Of a stretch of DNA of 32,684 nt, positions 20,992 to 30,015 are shown one piece after another. This DNA is from Kiritimatiellales bacterium (GTDB lineage Bacteria > Verrucomicrobiota > Kiritimatiellia > Kiritimatiellales > Pontiellaceae): positions 1 through 32,684 of the forward strand of contig DAOVNC010000002.1 in the NCBI GenBank assembly GCA_030630445.1, written 5' to 3'. Made by a program: the position numbers and the translations under genes. Under the pieces are notes generated by a model. The model was given only the letters and a program-made list of their open reading frames with translations. It made no database searches and was not told where the DNA came from. Numbering within the stretch: the stretch's first letter is position 1; each line of letters begins with the position of its first letter.

Positions 20992-22097
20992 AACAGGAAA
21001 TTACCAAAAAACCCGAACTGCCACCCGATGAAGAACTCGCCATGCTGGTGGATGGCTTTCTTGATGGAAACTTGAGCGAAGCCCAGCGCGATGCATTGGA
21101 AAAGCGCCTCTTGTCGGACGAAAGGGACCAGGCGTATTATGCTGACAGAGTCCGGTTTCACGCTGAACTACAGGAAGTGATGCAACCCATTCGGGTTGAG
21201 GTGCTGCAGAAACGGCATCTGGTATTCGAGCGGAAACAAGGCTTGCCCCGTTTTATGGCCCGTATGAGCCAGGTAGTCCGAATAGGGAATCCGGTCTCTG
21301 GAAGCTTTCTTGAACTCCCGCCCGATCTCATTGAGCTGTCGACCTTGCGCCGCAGGTTGTGGATCATCGGCGGCGCATTGCTACTTCTGGTGCTTGGGCT
21401 TGTTGCTCTGGCCGTTTGGCAGGCGAAGCGGGCTGCGATTGTTGATCCTGTTATATTGGCACTGAAAAACGAGGGATTTGAACAGGTCGACTTGATTGAT
21501 GACGAGGATGCCCTCAGCTATACGATCTTGAATTGGCAGGACTTCTTTCTTTCCCGGGATGTTAGCACGTGTGATCTTGCCCGTTTTTCCCAGGGACGTT
21601 ATACCGCCCATTCTGGAAACAATGTGGCACAGATCCGACCTTTGGGCTACCTGACCCAGATCCTTCTCTACAGTGATGGGTCGCCATTGCTTGCCCAAAA
21701 GGGTCTGCACATACGCGTCAGGGGCTGGGCATTGATTGAAGGAGATAATAAGCGCGAAGTGCCGCTTCGTATTGACCTTCGGGTCGTCCAAGAGGTTAAA
21801 CCCGAGATGAGGCAATACGAGCCGAGCCATGCAGAGGCCAGGCTTGGCGGGAAGGGGTGGCAGGAGTTTTGCGTTGACCTTCCATTGCCGACTGATTCGT
21901 TGGTGATGATTCCCAGCGATGTAGAACCGGGGGATACCAACCGCGCCCTGCTGGATGTCTCGGGCAAGGTGCTCAATCTATCGATTCATAATCGTCAAAC
22001 ACTCCCCCCGGTGATCTACTTGGATGATTTATCGATTGAAATAGTTTCTGAGGAGTCCGCTGAAAAACACTCTGAACCAGAATCGCCTACAGAATAG
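20988..22097 (+). CDS. Single-pass membrane anti-sigma-like protein with beta-sandwich-like ectodomain
   Basis: ATGA overlap with the sigma gene; cytoplasmic LPPDEELAMLVDGFLDGNLSEAQRDALEKRLLSDERDQAYYADRVRFHAEL, TM LWIIGGALLLLVLGLVALAVW, then ectodomain ending VIYLDDLSIEIVSEES. Confidence 0.8.
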   Translation: MKQEITKKPELPPDEELAMLVDGFLDGNLSEAQRDALEKRLLSDERDQAYYADRVRFHAELQEVMQPIRVEVLQKRHLVFERKQGLPRFMARMSQVVRIGNPVSGSFLELPPDLIELSTLRRRLWIIGGALLLLVLGLVALAVWQAKRAAIVDPVILALKNEGFEQVDLIDDEDALSYTILNWQDFFLSRDVSTCDLARFSQGRYTAHSGNNVAQIRPLGYLTQILLYSDGSPLLAQKGLHIRVRGWALIEGDNKREVPLRIDLRVVQEVKPEMRQYEPSHAEARLGGKGWQEFCVDLPLPTDSLVMIPSDVEPGDTNRALLDVSGKVLNLSIHNRQTLPPVIYLDDLSIEIVSEESAEKHSEPESPTE

Positions 22098-22703
22098 GGT
22101 TCTTCGGGTGTGCAGAAGCTCAGCTGAGTCGAGTATATGTCCCGTGTTATCGGAGTTGCGGGCGTGGTGGGACGGGGAACCTGTGCGATCCGATTCCAGC
22201 GATTTCATTGCCGAATCGAATAGGGGTGCATACTTTTGTTTTACGGACTCGGCACAGGTGCAAGTGATGACAATGGTGCGGTCGACGTCCTGAATAACAT
22301 AGTGGAACAATGCAAGGGGCAATGTGTCCTTGTTTTCGCGGCGGGCAGCGATCCTGAATCCGGGCAGTCCGGATTTTGTTGCGAAGGGGCTTTGCCGAGC
22401 GACTTCATAGGTTCGGTGGTTTTTTCGGTTCGTTTCGACAATCTTTTCAACGACGCTGCCAGCTTGGCCGGGGGATTGCACGAAATCGACAAAGATGTTT
22501 GGCCGTGCGCCGAAATCTGGATCGGTCGAGGCAATGATGAAGTCGACCCCCGCCAGCTTGGTTCTGGACCAGTTGTCTGGGGTGACGAACGAGAACCCGC
22601 CTGCCGGTTGTAGGAGTCGGCCGGCCGGTACCGGTTTCCTTCCTCCGCATCCCGCCGCAACCATCAGAAGCAGAGCCAAGGCGGCAGAAATTATATTTCT
22701 CAT
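22029..22703 (-). CDS. Putative lipoprotein
   Basis: MRNIISAALALLLMVAAGCGGRKPV has a lipobox (VAAGC); body GGFSFVTPDNWSRTKLAGVDFIIASTDPDF...DVDRTIVITCTC resembles small DcrB/PsbP-like lipoproteins. Start set at 22703 rather than 22823. Confidence 0.65.
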   Translation of the reverse strand: MRNIISAALALLLMVAAGCGGRKPVPAGRLLQPAGGFSFVTPDNWSRTKLAGVDFIIASTDPDFGARPNIFVDFVQSPGQAGSVVEKIVETNRKNHRTYEVARQSPFATKSGLPGFRIAARRENKDTLPLALFHYVIQDVDRTIVITCTCAESVKQKYAPLFDSAMKSLESDRTGSPSHHARNSDNTGHILDSAELLHTRRTLFCRRFWFRVFFSGLLRNYFNR

Positions 22704-22788
22704 TTCTTCATCTCCATCTTTCTTGCCGAAGGTATGCACCGTGCGCCCTTCCCTAAAACCCGCAACGGATTTGCGAACTGCGAGGCTT

Positions 22789-22932
22789 CTAGAGCTTTTG
22801 CCGAAATGCCGAGTGTTCTTCAATCCCTTTCCGGTATGGAATGACGAACCAAGTGTCGGTGAGGTTGAACACGATGATGGCGAACATGCCGCCGATGCCC
22901 GGCAACGTCAGCCGTGCGAGGTGGGTTGCCAC
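22789..22932 (-). pseudogene. N-terminal remnant of a MATE family efflux transporter
   Basis: Minus strand VATHLARLTLPGIGGMFAIIVFNLTDTWFV matches the first TM helix region of MATE proteins, then diverges (IPYRKGIEEHSAFRQKL*). Confidence 0.65.
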
Positions 22933-22973
22933 GTTGCCTTCAGGAGTCTGCTTATGATTTGCACTGTGTATTT

Positions 22974-23073
22974 CTATTCATCCGCACCCACCTTGATATG
23001 GCGCTTGAGGAGGGCGGCGAAGGAGTCGGCCAAACTGTACATGAGCGGGACGAGGATGGTGGTAATGGGAACC
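22974..23073 (-). pseudogene. C-terminal remnant of an RND transporter
   Basis: Minus strand VPITTILVPLMYSLADSFAALLKRHIKVGADE* resembles the last TM helix and tail of RND permeases; in-frame stop just upstream. Confidence 0.5.
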
Positions 23074-23111
23074 TAAGCAAAAAAGGGAGGGGGAGGATCT
23101 AAATTATACGA

Positions 23112-23138
23112 TTGACTAAAATTATACGCCTGTATAAA
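23112..23138 (+). promoter_or_regulatory. Promoter and putative TetR operator of the first efflux operon
   Basis: TTATAC-GCCT-GTATAA inverted repeat (23122-23137) overlapping a TATAAA -10-like box; TTGACT at 23112; extra direct copy AAATTATACG at 23101 and 23119. Confidence 0.55.
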
Positions 23139-23167
23139 AAGTGGAATCAAGTTAGAGGAGAGTTAGT

Positions 23168-23836
23168 ATGACTGAATATAAAAAAAGCCGCAAAACACGA
23201 GAGTTGTTGATCGATACGGTCGGCGAGCTGGCGGCGGATGTTGGGTTTGCGAATGTATCGATGCGGGCGGTGGCGGAGCGATCGGGCGAAAATCTGGGCA
23301 GTATCCATTATCATTTTGGCAGCAAGGATGCGCTCTTTGAGGAGGTGGTCAAAAGCGCCATTGCCGATTTCAAGGAGCAGCCTTCGTGGAGCGCTGCGGC
23401 TGGGTTGGAGGTGGCGGATGCCACTCCGGAAAAGCTTTCGCAGGTGATTCGGGAGATTGTTCATCAACAAATTTGCATGTTGTTCAATCCGGAAAAACCG
23501 CGATGGCATGCGCCGGTTATTTATCAACTTCTCCAGTATGAAGGTCCGCTATGCGAGTTGTTTGCGCGAGAGGTGTTGAACCCTGAAATTGCCGCAATGC
23601 GACGGTTGTTCAAGATCGTCAATCCCGAGATGGATGGTGACGAAATTCTGCTGCATACCCTGATCCTGAATATGCCGATTTTTTCGCACGCTAATTACAT
23701 GACGACGATCCTGAAGTTGTTGAATACTTCGCAATATTCGGATGAATATTTGCAGCGGTTGGAGGATTTGCTGGTTCGCCAGACGCAGTTGCTGCTGGGG
23801 CTGCCGGTAGATGAAGAATTAAAAGGAACGATTTGA
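23168..23836 (+). CDS. TetR/AcrR family transcriptional regulator
   Basis: KTRELLIDTVGELAADVGFANVSMRAVAERSGENLGSIHYHFGSKDALFEEVV TetR N-terminal HTH. Confidence 0.95.
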   Translation: MTEYKKSRKTRELLIDTVGELAADVGFANVSMRAVAERSGENLGSIHYHFGSKDALFEEVVKSAIADFKEQPSWSAAAGLEVADATPEKLSQVIREIVHQQICMLFNPEKPRWHAPVIYQLLQYEGPLCELFAREVLNPEIAAMRRLFKIVNPEMDGDEILLHTLILNMPIFSHANYMTTILKLLNTSQYSDEYLQRLEDLLVRQTQLLLGLPVDEELKGTI

Positions 23837-24987
23837 TGAACAAGAAAAGGATAACGGCCATTGGAGGCGCCGGGCTGGCTGTTGTGTTGGTGGCGACAGG
23901 AGCCGTGGTTGGAGGAATGAAGAGGGCAAAGGCGACGCGCGATGCCGAGGCGAGGTTTGCCCTGCAACGGTCGGCGCGTCCGGTTGCGCTGGAACGGGTG
24001 ACGGCGGTTCGTCTGGAACAAAAGCGGGGATATCCGGGCATTGTGCGGGCTTCCGAGGAATCTGCGTTGTCGTTTCGGGTGGGCGGCCCGCTGACGAAGG
24101 TGGACGTTGTGCCGGGTCGGCCCGTGCCCCAAGGAACCTTGCTGATGCAGATTGATCCGCGCGATTTCGAGGACCGGATCCGTGCGCTGGAGGCGCAGTT
24201 GGCGGGGGTGCAGGCTGTACAGAAAAATGCAAAGCAGGAGTATGACCGTGCCGCTGGGTTGTTCGATGAAAAGGTGATTTCCCAGACTGATTATGATCGG
24301 GCCAGCAGTGCTTTCGACTCGGCGGATGCGGCGGTTGAGACGCTGGATTCCCAGTTGCAGATTGCACGGCACAGCCTGAAAGACACCTCGTTGTTCGCAC
24401 CCTATTCCGGCACGGTTTCCGAGCAGTTGGTTGAAAATCACGAAATGGTTAAATCGGGGGAGGTCGTGCTTGAATTTCATAATATCCAATGGCTGGAAGT
24501 GGCGGTGAGCGTGCCGGAAAACGAAATTGTTCGCCGGAATATGACTGGCGACAAAGCGGTGTGGGTTGGGTTTCCCGCCCTGCCCGGTAAAAAGATTGAA
24601 GCCAAGTTGAAGGAGTGGAGCTCTGCGGCCGATCCGATTACGCGCACGTATGCGGTGACGTTTGCCTTTGAGGCACCGGCGGACGTTAAGGTGCTGCCCG
24701 GAATGTCGGCCAAGGTGACTTGGACGGAAGAGCCACCTGCGGAAGCGCAGTTGACGGTTCCGGTTTCGGCGTTGAGTTCCGATGCGGAGGGACATTCCGA
24801 CCTTTGGATCTATGAGGATGGCCATGCCGTGCGGCGGCGGGTTCGGACGGGTGCGCTGGCGGGGGCTTCCCGGGTGGTGGTGCTGGAGGGGCTGGCCGAA
24901 GGCGAGCAGGTGGTGGTGGCCGGGAACCGGCTGATCACAGAGGGGCAGGCGCTTCACTCCTCGCTTGAGCAAAAGGCCGACCGATGA
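23833..24987 (+). CDS. Efflux RND transporter periplasmic adaptor subunit
   Basis: VALERVTAVRLEQKRGYPGIVRASEESALSFRVGGPLTKVDVVPGRPVPQGTLLMQIDPRDFE...LFAPYSGTVSEQLVENHEMV; ATGA overlap with tetR. Confidence 0.95.
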   Translation: MMNKKRITAIGGAGLAVVLVATGAVVGGMKRAKATRDAEARFALQRSARPVALERVTAVRLEQKRGYPGIVRASEESALSFRVGGPLTKVDVVPGRPVPQGTLLMQIDPRDFEDRIRALEAQLAGVQAVQKNAKQEYDRAAGLFDEKVISQTDYDRASSAFDSADAAVETLDSQLQIARHSLKDTSLFAPYSGTVSEQLVENHEMVKSGEVVLEFHNIQWLEVAVSVPENEIVRRNMTGDKAVWVGFPALPGKKIEAKLKEWSSAADPITRTYAVTFAFEAPADVKVLPGMSAKVTWTEEPPAEAQLTVPVSALSSDAEGHSDLWIYEDGHAVRRRVRTGALAGASRVVVLEGLAEGEQVVVAGNRLITEGQALHSSLEQKADR

Positions 24988-27900
24988 ATCCTGCAAATTT
25001 TGCGCTCAAGAATCGTACGGTGATGGTGGTGATGACCATCCTGCTTATAGGGGCCGGCTTCCTATCCTACCAGAAATTGGGCCGCCTAGAATATCCGGAC
25101 TTTACCATCAAGACCGCGCTGGTGGTCACGCCGTATCCCGGTGCCATCCCGACGGAGGTGGAGGAGGAAGTGACCGACCCGATCGAGGAGGCCATTCAAT
25201 CGATGGGGCAGCTGAAGGAGGTCTATTCGATTTCGCAGGAGGGGCTTTCCTTTGTGTTTGTGGAAATTCAGGATCGTTTTAAATCCAAAGAGATTCCGCA
25301 AATCTGGGACGAATTGCGCCGGAAGGTGAACGATGTTCAAGGGCAACTTCCGCCCGGGGCCGGCCCGACGATCGTGAATGATGATTTTGGCGATGTGTAC
25401 GGGGTCTTTTTTGCGCTCACGGATGGGGGGCATTCCTATGCCGAACTCAAAGCGTACGCCGACGAACTCAAGACGGGGCTGCTGGCGTGCGACGATGTGG
25501 CCAAGGTTGGTTTCTGGGGGGTGCAGCAGGAGATGATTTATGTCGAGTTTGAACGCGCCCGTCTAACTGAGCTGGGGCTTTCGCCCGAAATGATTGCCGG
25601 AACCCTCCAGACCCAAAACGCGGTTGCGCCCAGTGGAAAGGTAGAGGTGGATGGCAACTACCTGCGGATTACCCCGACCGGCAGTTTGTCGAGCGAAGAG
25701 GCGATTTCAAATTTAATGGTGGGTCGTGCGGGTGGCTTGGTACGGCTGGGCGATGTGGCGACGGTCAGCCGAGGCTATTTGGAACCGCCGCGCAATAGGA
25801 TGATCTTTAACGGCCAGCCTTCCTTGGGGATTGGCATCTCCACGGTGGCGGGCGGAAACGTGATTACCATGGGGAAGTCCGTTCGTGAAAAACTGGAGGA
25901 ACTCGATTCCGACCGACCGTCCGGGATGGAGTTGCATTCCATTTACTACCAGAGCGAAATGGTCACCGAGTCGGTGAACGGTTTTATCCTCAACCTGTTG
26001 ATGGCGGTGTTGATTGTTGTGGTTTTGCTGATGTTCTTTATGGGATGGCAGAGCGGGTTGCTGATCGGCGTGGTGCTGTTGCTGACCATTTGCGGAACCT
26101 TTGTCGGCATGCAGCTGCTGGATATTGATTTGCAGAAGGTCTCGCTGGGTGCGCTAATTCTGGCGCTCGGCATGCTGGTGGACAACGCTATTGTGGTGGC
26201 GGACGGAATCCTGGTTCGGGTGGAGCGCGGCGAGAGCCGCGAAGAGGCCGCCGCCGAAGTGGTTCGCGATACACAGTGGCCTTTGTTCGGTGCCACGCTG
26301 GTGGCCATTCTGGCCTTTTCCGCCATCGGGTTTGCTCCCGGCAAGGTTGGCGAATTTTGTATTTCCCTTTTTTCCGTAATGGCGCTTTCGCTTTCGATCA
26401 GCTGGGTGCTGGCCGTTACGGTGACGCCGTTGTTTTGCGTCTGGTTCCTCAAGATACCGGATGTCCATGGTGCCGACCCGTATGACAAGCCGATGTTTTG
26501 GAACTACCGCAGAATACTGCACATGGCAACGCACCATCGAATCATCACTATCGCGGTCACGGTGCTTCTGCTGCTTTCCGCGTTGTTCGGTTTCCGGTTC
26601 GTTCCGCAGTCGTTTTTCCCCGGCTCCACGAACCCGTATTTCTATATCGATTATTGGCGACCCAGCGGGACGCACATCGGCCAGACGGCGGCCGATCTGG
26701 AGAAGATAGATGCCTATGTACGGACGCTGGAGGGCGTGGAGAATATCAGCGGCTTTATCGGCGAGGGCGCCTTGCGGTTCGTGCTGACCTATAACTATGA
26801 AATCTCCAATTCCAGCTATGGACAGCTTCTAGTGGAGGTCGATGACTACCGCCGGATTCCCGAATACATGGATCAGGTCAATGCCTACCTAAAGGAAAAC
26901 TATCCCGATGCCGAACCCTATTGCAGCAGGATGCCGACCGGCCCTTCGATGGCATTCTTGGTGGAGGCCCGCTTTACCGGTCCCGACAAGACGGTGCTAA
27001 AGCAGTTGGGCGACCGGGCGCTTGCGGTGATGCGCGCCGAACCCAATGCAAAGGATGTTCGTCTCGACTGGCGCCAGCAAGTTCAGGTGCTTCGACCCGG
27101 ATTCTCGGAATCCCAGGCGCGGCGCAGCGGGGTCAGCCGGGCCGATCTTGCCCAGTCGCTTCAACTGAATTTCAACGGCGTTGCGGCGGGGCTATATCGC
27201 GAAGGCACGGAACTGATTTCCATCATGTTCCGTCCGCCGGAGGCCGAGCGGGCGACCGTCGATAATTTTGACGATGTCCAGGTTTGGAGTTCGCTTAATA
27301 AACGTTTCATCCCGATTCGCCAGGTGGTTTCCGGACTGGAGAGCGAGTGGGAGTGGCCTCTGGTTCCGAGGCGCGATCGGCTTAATTCCATCACGGCGCG
27401 TTGCAATCCCATTGTGGGGCTGGCCGATCCGCTACGCCTCAAAATCAAGAAACAGATCGAGGCGATCGGGCTGCCGCCGGGATACCGTTTTAAATGGGTC
27501 GGCGAATTCAAGGAGTCGGAGGAAGCGAAGGCACCCTTGAAAACTACATTTCCGATCTGTTTCCTCGGTATGTTTATCATCGTTGTGTGGTTGTTTAATT
27601 CGGTTCGCCGACCGCTGATCATCATCATGACCGTGCCGCTGTCCATTATCGGCGTAACGATGGCGCTTCTCTTGACCGGGCTCTCTTTCGGGTTTATGGC
27701 GATCCTTGGTTATCTCGGCCTCTCGGGCATGCTGATCAAGAACGCCATTGTGCTGATCGATCAGATCGAGATGGAACTCTCGCAGGGCAAGGCACCCTAC
27801 AAGGCCATTCTCGACTCGTCGGTCAGCCGCATGCGCCCCGTACTGATGGCGGCGGGAACCACGATTCTCGGAATGGCGCCGCTCTTGCGCGATCCGCTCT

Positions 27901-28022
27901 ATTCCGGCATGGCCGTCACCATTATGGGCGGGCTGTTTGCGGGCACGTTCCTCACGCTGCTGATCGTGCCGGTGGTCTACACCATGGTCTATCGCATCCC
28001 CGTCAAAGCCGAACATGTTTAA
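24984..28022 (+). CDS. Efflux RND transporter permease subunit
   Basis: 1012 aa AcrB-like: TVMVVMTILLIGAGFLSYQKLGRLEYPDFTIKTALVVTPYPGAIPTEVEEEVTDPIEEAI...LILALGMLVDNAIVVADGI. Confidence 0.97.
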   Translation: MNPANFALKNRTVMVVMTILLIGAGFLSYQKLGRLEYPDFTIKTALVVTPYPGAIPTEVEEEVTDPIEEAIQSMGQLKEVYSISQEGLSFVFVEIQDRFKSKEIPQIWDELRRKVNDVQGQLPPGAGPTIVNDDFGDVYGVFFALTDGGHSYAELKAYADELKTGLLACDDVAKVGFWGVQQEMIYVEFERARLTELGLSPEMIAGTLQTQNAVAPSGKVEVDGNYLRITPTGSLSSEEAISNLMVGRAGGLVRLGDVATVSRGYLEPPRNRMIFNGQPSLGIGISTVAGGNVITMGKSVREKLEELDSDRPSGMELHSIYYQSEMVTESVNGFILNLLMAVLIVVVLLMFFMGWQSGLLIGVVLLLTICGTFVGMQLLDIDLQKVSLGALILALGMLVDNAIVVADGILVRVERGESREEAAAEVVRDTQWPLFGATLVAILAFSAIGFAPGKVGEFCISLFSVMALSLSISWVLAVTVTPLFCVWFLKIPDVHGADPYDKPMFWNYRRILHMATHHRIITIAVTVLLLLSALFGFRFVPQSFFPGSTNPYFYIDYWRPSGTHIGQTAADLEKIDAYVRTLEGVENISGFIGEGALRFVLTYNYEISNSSYGQLLVEVDDYRRIPEYMDQVNAYLKENYPDAEPYCSRMPTGPSMAFLVEARFTGPDKTVLKQLGDRALAVMRAEPNAKDVRLDWRQQVQVLRPGFSESQARRSGVSRADLAQSLQLNFNGVAAGLYREGTELISIMFRPPEAERATVDNFDDVQVWSSLNKRFIPIRQVVSGLESEWEWPLVPRRDRLNSITARCNPIVGLADPLRLKIKKQIEAIGLPPGYRFKWVGEFKESEEAKAPLKTTFPICFLGMFIIVVWLFNSVRRPLIIIMTVPLSIIGVTMALLLTGLSFGFMAILGYLGLSGMLIKNAIVLIDQIEMELSQGKAPYKAILDSSVSRMRPVLMAAGTTILGMAPLLRDPLYSGMAVTIMGGLFAGTFLTLLIVPVVYTMVYRIPVKAEHV

Positions 28023-28032
28023 GGAAAAAACG

Positions 28033-29355
28033 ATGAAAAAAAGCATGCTAGTCATTCTATTGATAGCCGTTTCGGCGCTTGGGCAAACAAACGAATTCAT
28101 CCTGCCGGAAGGTTCGCTAACCCTTGCCGCCGCACGCCGAATCGCCCTCGAAAAGAACCCCGGCATAACCCGTGCGCTGAAGAATATCGATGCGTCGCAG
28201 GCCGTGTTGCGGCAAGCCCGTTCGTTCTGGTATCCCGGGGTCGCGGCCAACGCCGGATACAACCGAATGGATGTGGACATGCAGCCAGAGTGGGCACCCG
28301 ACATGCGCTACAAAGATTCCTTCAACGACTATTCCGCCAGCATCCAGGCAAGCTGGCTCGTGTTCGATGGCTTTGCCCGCCGCGCCAACATCCTGGCCTC
28401 GAAACATGGCGTGGAACAATCAGAGCAACTCCACACCGAAGCGCAGCGCTTGCTGCTGGATGCCGTAACCGCCGCCTATGTGCAGGCGCAGCGCTCGCTT
28501 GAAGCCATGGCCATCGCCGCGCAGGACCTTTTGTTCAACCGGATGCTCGAAGGCGACTCCCAAAAACGCTACGCCGCAGGAACCATTCCCGAGGCCGACC
28601 TGTTGAACTTTTCCGTCCGCGCCCTGCGGGCCGAAACCGGGTTCATGCAAGCCGAACGGAACCATCAAATCGCCTGCACCGTGCTGGCGCAACTGATGGC
28701 CCTGCCCGATGCCGCGCTCCCACCCGATATGCGGCCCGCCCGATATGCCGGGATGGGCGAGGCCCTATTGCCCGAATATGAAACCGAGATGGAATATGCG
28801 CTCAAGCACCGGCCCGACCTCTTGGCGCTTAAAGCCGGTTGCCGTGCGTTGCAGCAACAAGTGCGCGCAAAAAAGGGGGCGTATGCCCCGCAGGTGGCGC
28901 TCGTGGCCGGGATCGATTTTTCGCGTCAAAACGATATGGCCTATGAACCCGGCATCGATAATCACAACAGCTACGTCGGAGTGGCCGCCTCGTGGGATCT
29001 GTTTTCCGGTGGCCGCCGTCCCGCGCAGGTGCGCGAAGCCGCCGCTCAGCTCGCTGCCTTGGAAGAAACCTACTCCGAAACCATCCTGCATATTCAATCC
29101 GGTATTCGCCAGGCATTGGAAACCGCGCGCGTCGCATTCGAAACCTATCGCCGCAACCAGCAGGCCCACGAACTTACCGTTCGCATCCGCGAAAGCGTCG
29201 AGAAATCATACAAGGCCGGGGCGGCCTCGCTCACCCGCCTGAACGAAGCGCAGACCGACCTCACCCGCTCCGCCGGAGCCGCCGCGCTCAGCCGGATCGA
29301 ATACCTCCAAGCTCTGGAGCGCCTCGCCACCGAAACCGGGCGGATTCTGGAATAG
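28033..29355 (+). CDS. TolC family outer membrane protein
   Basis: LTLAAARRIALEKNPGITRALKNIDASQAVLRQARSFWYPGVAANAGYNR and coiled-coil repeat architecture; start chosen at MKKSMLVILLIAVSALGQ. Confidence 0.93.
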   Translation: MKKSMLVILLIAVSALGQTNEFILPEGSLTLAAARRIALEKNPGITRALKNIDASQAVLRQARSFWYPGVAANAGYNRMDVDMQPEWAPDMRYKDSFNDYSASIQASWLVFDGFARRANILASKHGVEQSEQLHTEAQRLLLDAVTAAYVQAQRSLEAMAIAAQDLLFNRMLEGDSQKRYAAGTIPEADLLNFSVRALRAETGFMQAERNHQIACTVLAQLMALPDAALPPDMRPARYAGMGEALLPEYETEMEYALKHRPDLLALKAGCRALQQQVRAKKGAYAPQVALVAGIDFSRQNDMAYEPGIDNHNSYVGVAASWDLFSGGRRPAQVREAAAQLAALEETYSETILHIQSGIRQALETARVAFETYRRNQQAHELTVRIRESVEKSYKAGAASLTRLNEAQTDLTRSAGAAALSRIEYLQALERLATETGRILE

Positions 29356-29376
29356 AAAGCTTTGCATGGGGATATT

Positions 29377-29871
29377 ATGATTCAAAAATCGAAGAAGCAT
29401 AAAGCAGAACCAAGGGATTCCCTGATGCAAGAACTGGGCGAAGTTTTTTCCTCATTCGTGGAGGAATACTGGAAGCGAGGCCATGACGAGATAAATTCCT
29501 CCTCCATATCACAGCCACAATTCCAAACCTTGGAACATGTGTATCGACAAAATGAATGCGCCATGCAGGACTTGGCTGAAGCCCTTGGGAAATCGCCTTC
29601 AACCATGACGGGTCAAGTCGATAGACTGGTTCGGCGAGGTCTGCTTGCGCGTCAGTACAATGAAGACGACAGAAGAACAGTGTTCGTAACGATTACACCA
29701 ACAGGGCAACAAATCCTTCGTGATCTGGTCGCTCGCCGCAAGAAGATTCTCTCCGCACTGTTTGAAATACTCGACCCAAGGGAGCAGGATACCTACCTGA
29801 AGGCCACGGAGAAACTGGTTGCCCATCTTTTCGCGCTTCGGAAGCGTGCAGGTGACAAGAAGGGAGACTGA
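29377..29871 (+). CDS. MarR family transcriptional regulator
   Basis: QFQTLEHVYRQNECAMQDLAEALGKSPSTMTGQVDRLVRRGLLARQYNEDDRRTVFVTITPTGQQIL winged HTH. Confidence 0.95.
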   Translation: MIQKSKKHKAEPRDSLMQELGEVFSSFVEEYWKRGHDEINSSSISQPQFQTLEHVYRQNECAMQDLAEALGKSPSTMTGQVDRLVRRGLLARQYNEDDRRTVFVTITPTGQQILRDLVARRKKILSALFEILDPREQDTYLKATEKLVAHLFALRKRAGDKKGD

Positions 29872-29874
29872 TAC

Positions 29875-30015
29875 ATGGCAGTGGAGATGAGTATAAGCCG
29901 CGACGAATTGTCCTGAGCAGCACGGGGAATCCCCGAGGTTGGCGTGGTGGCGATCAAGACGGAACGTGCGGTATTGACCACGGAGATATTTTTCAAAGGG
30001 GCGACAATAAAATGA
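29875..30015 (+). pseudogene. N-terminal remnant of an RND periplasmic adaptor
   Basis: In-frame reading MAVEMSISRDELS*AARGIPEVGVVAIKTERAVLTTEIFFKGATIK*; PEVGVVAIKTERAVLTTE matches the N-terminal PEVxVVxxxxxxVxLTTELPG signature of AcrA-type adaptors. Confidence 0.65.

Noticed and set aside
23695-24996. 433-aa minus-strand ORF opposite the first RND adaptor
   Set aside because: Antisense shadow; Arg/Pro/His-rich composition typical of a complementary strand.
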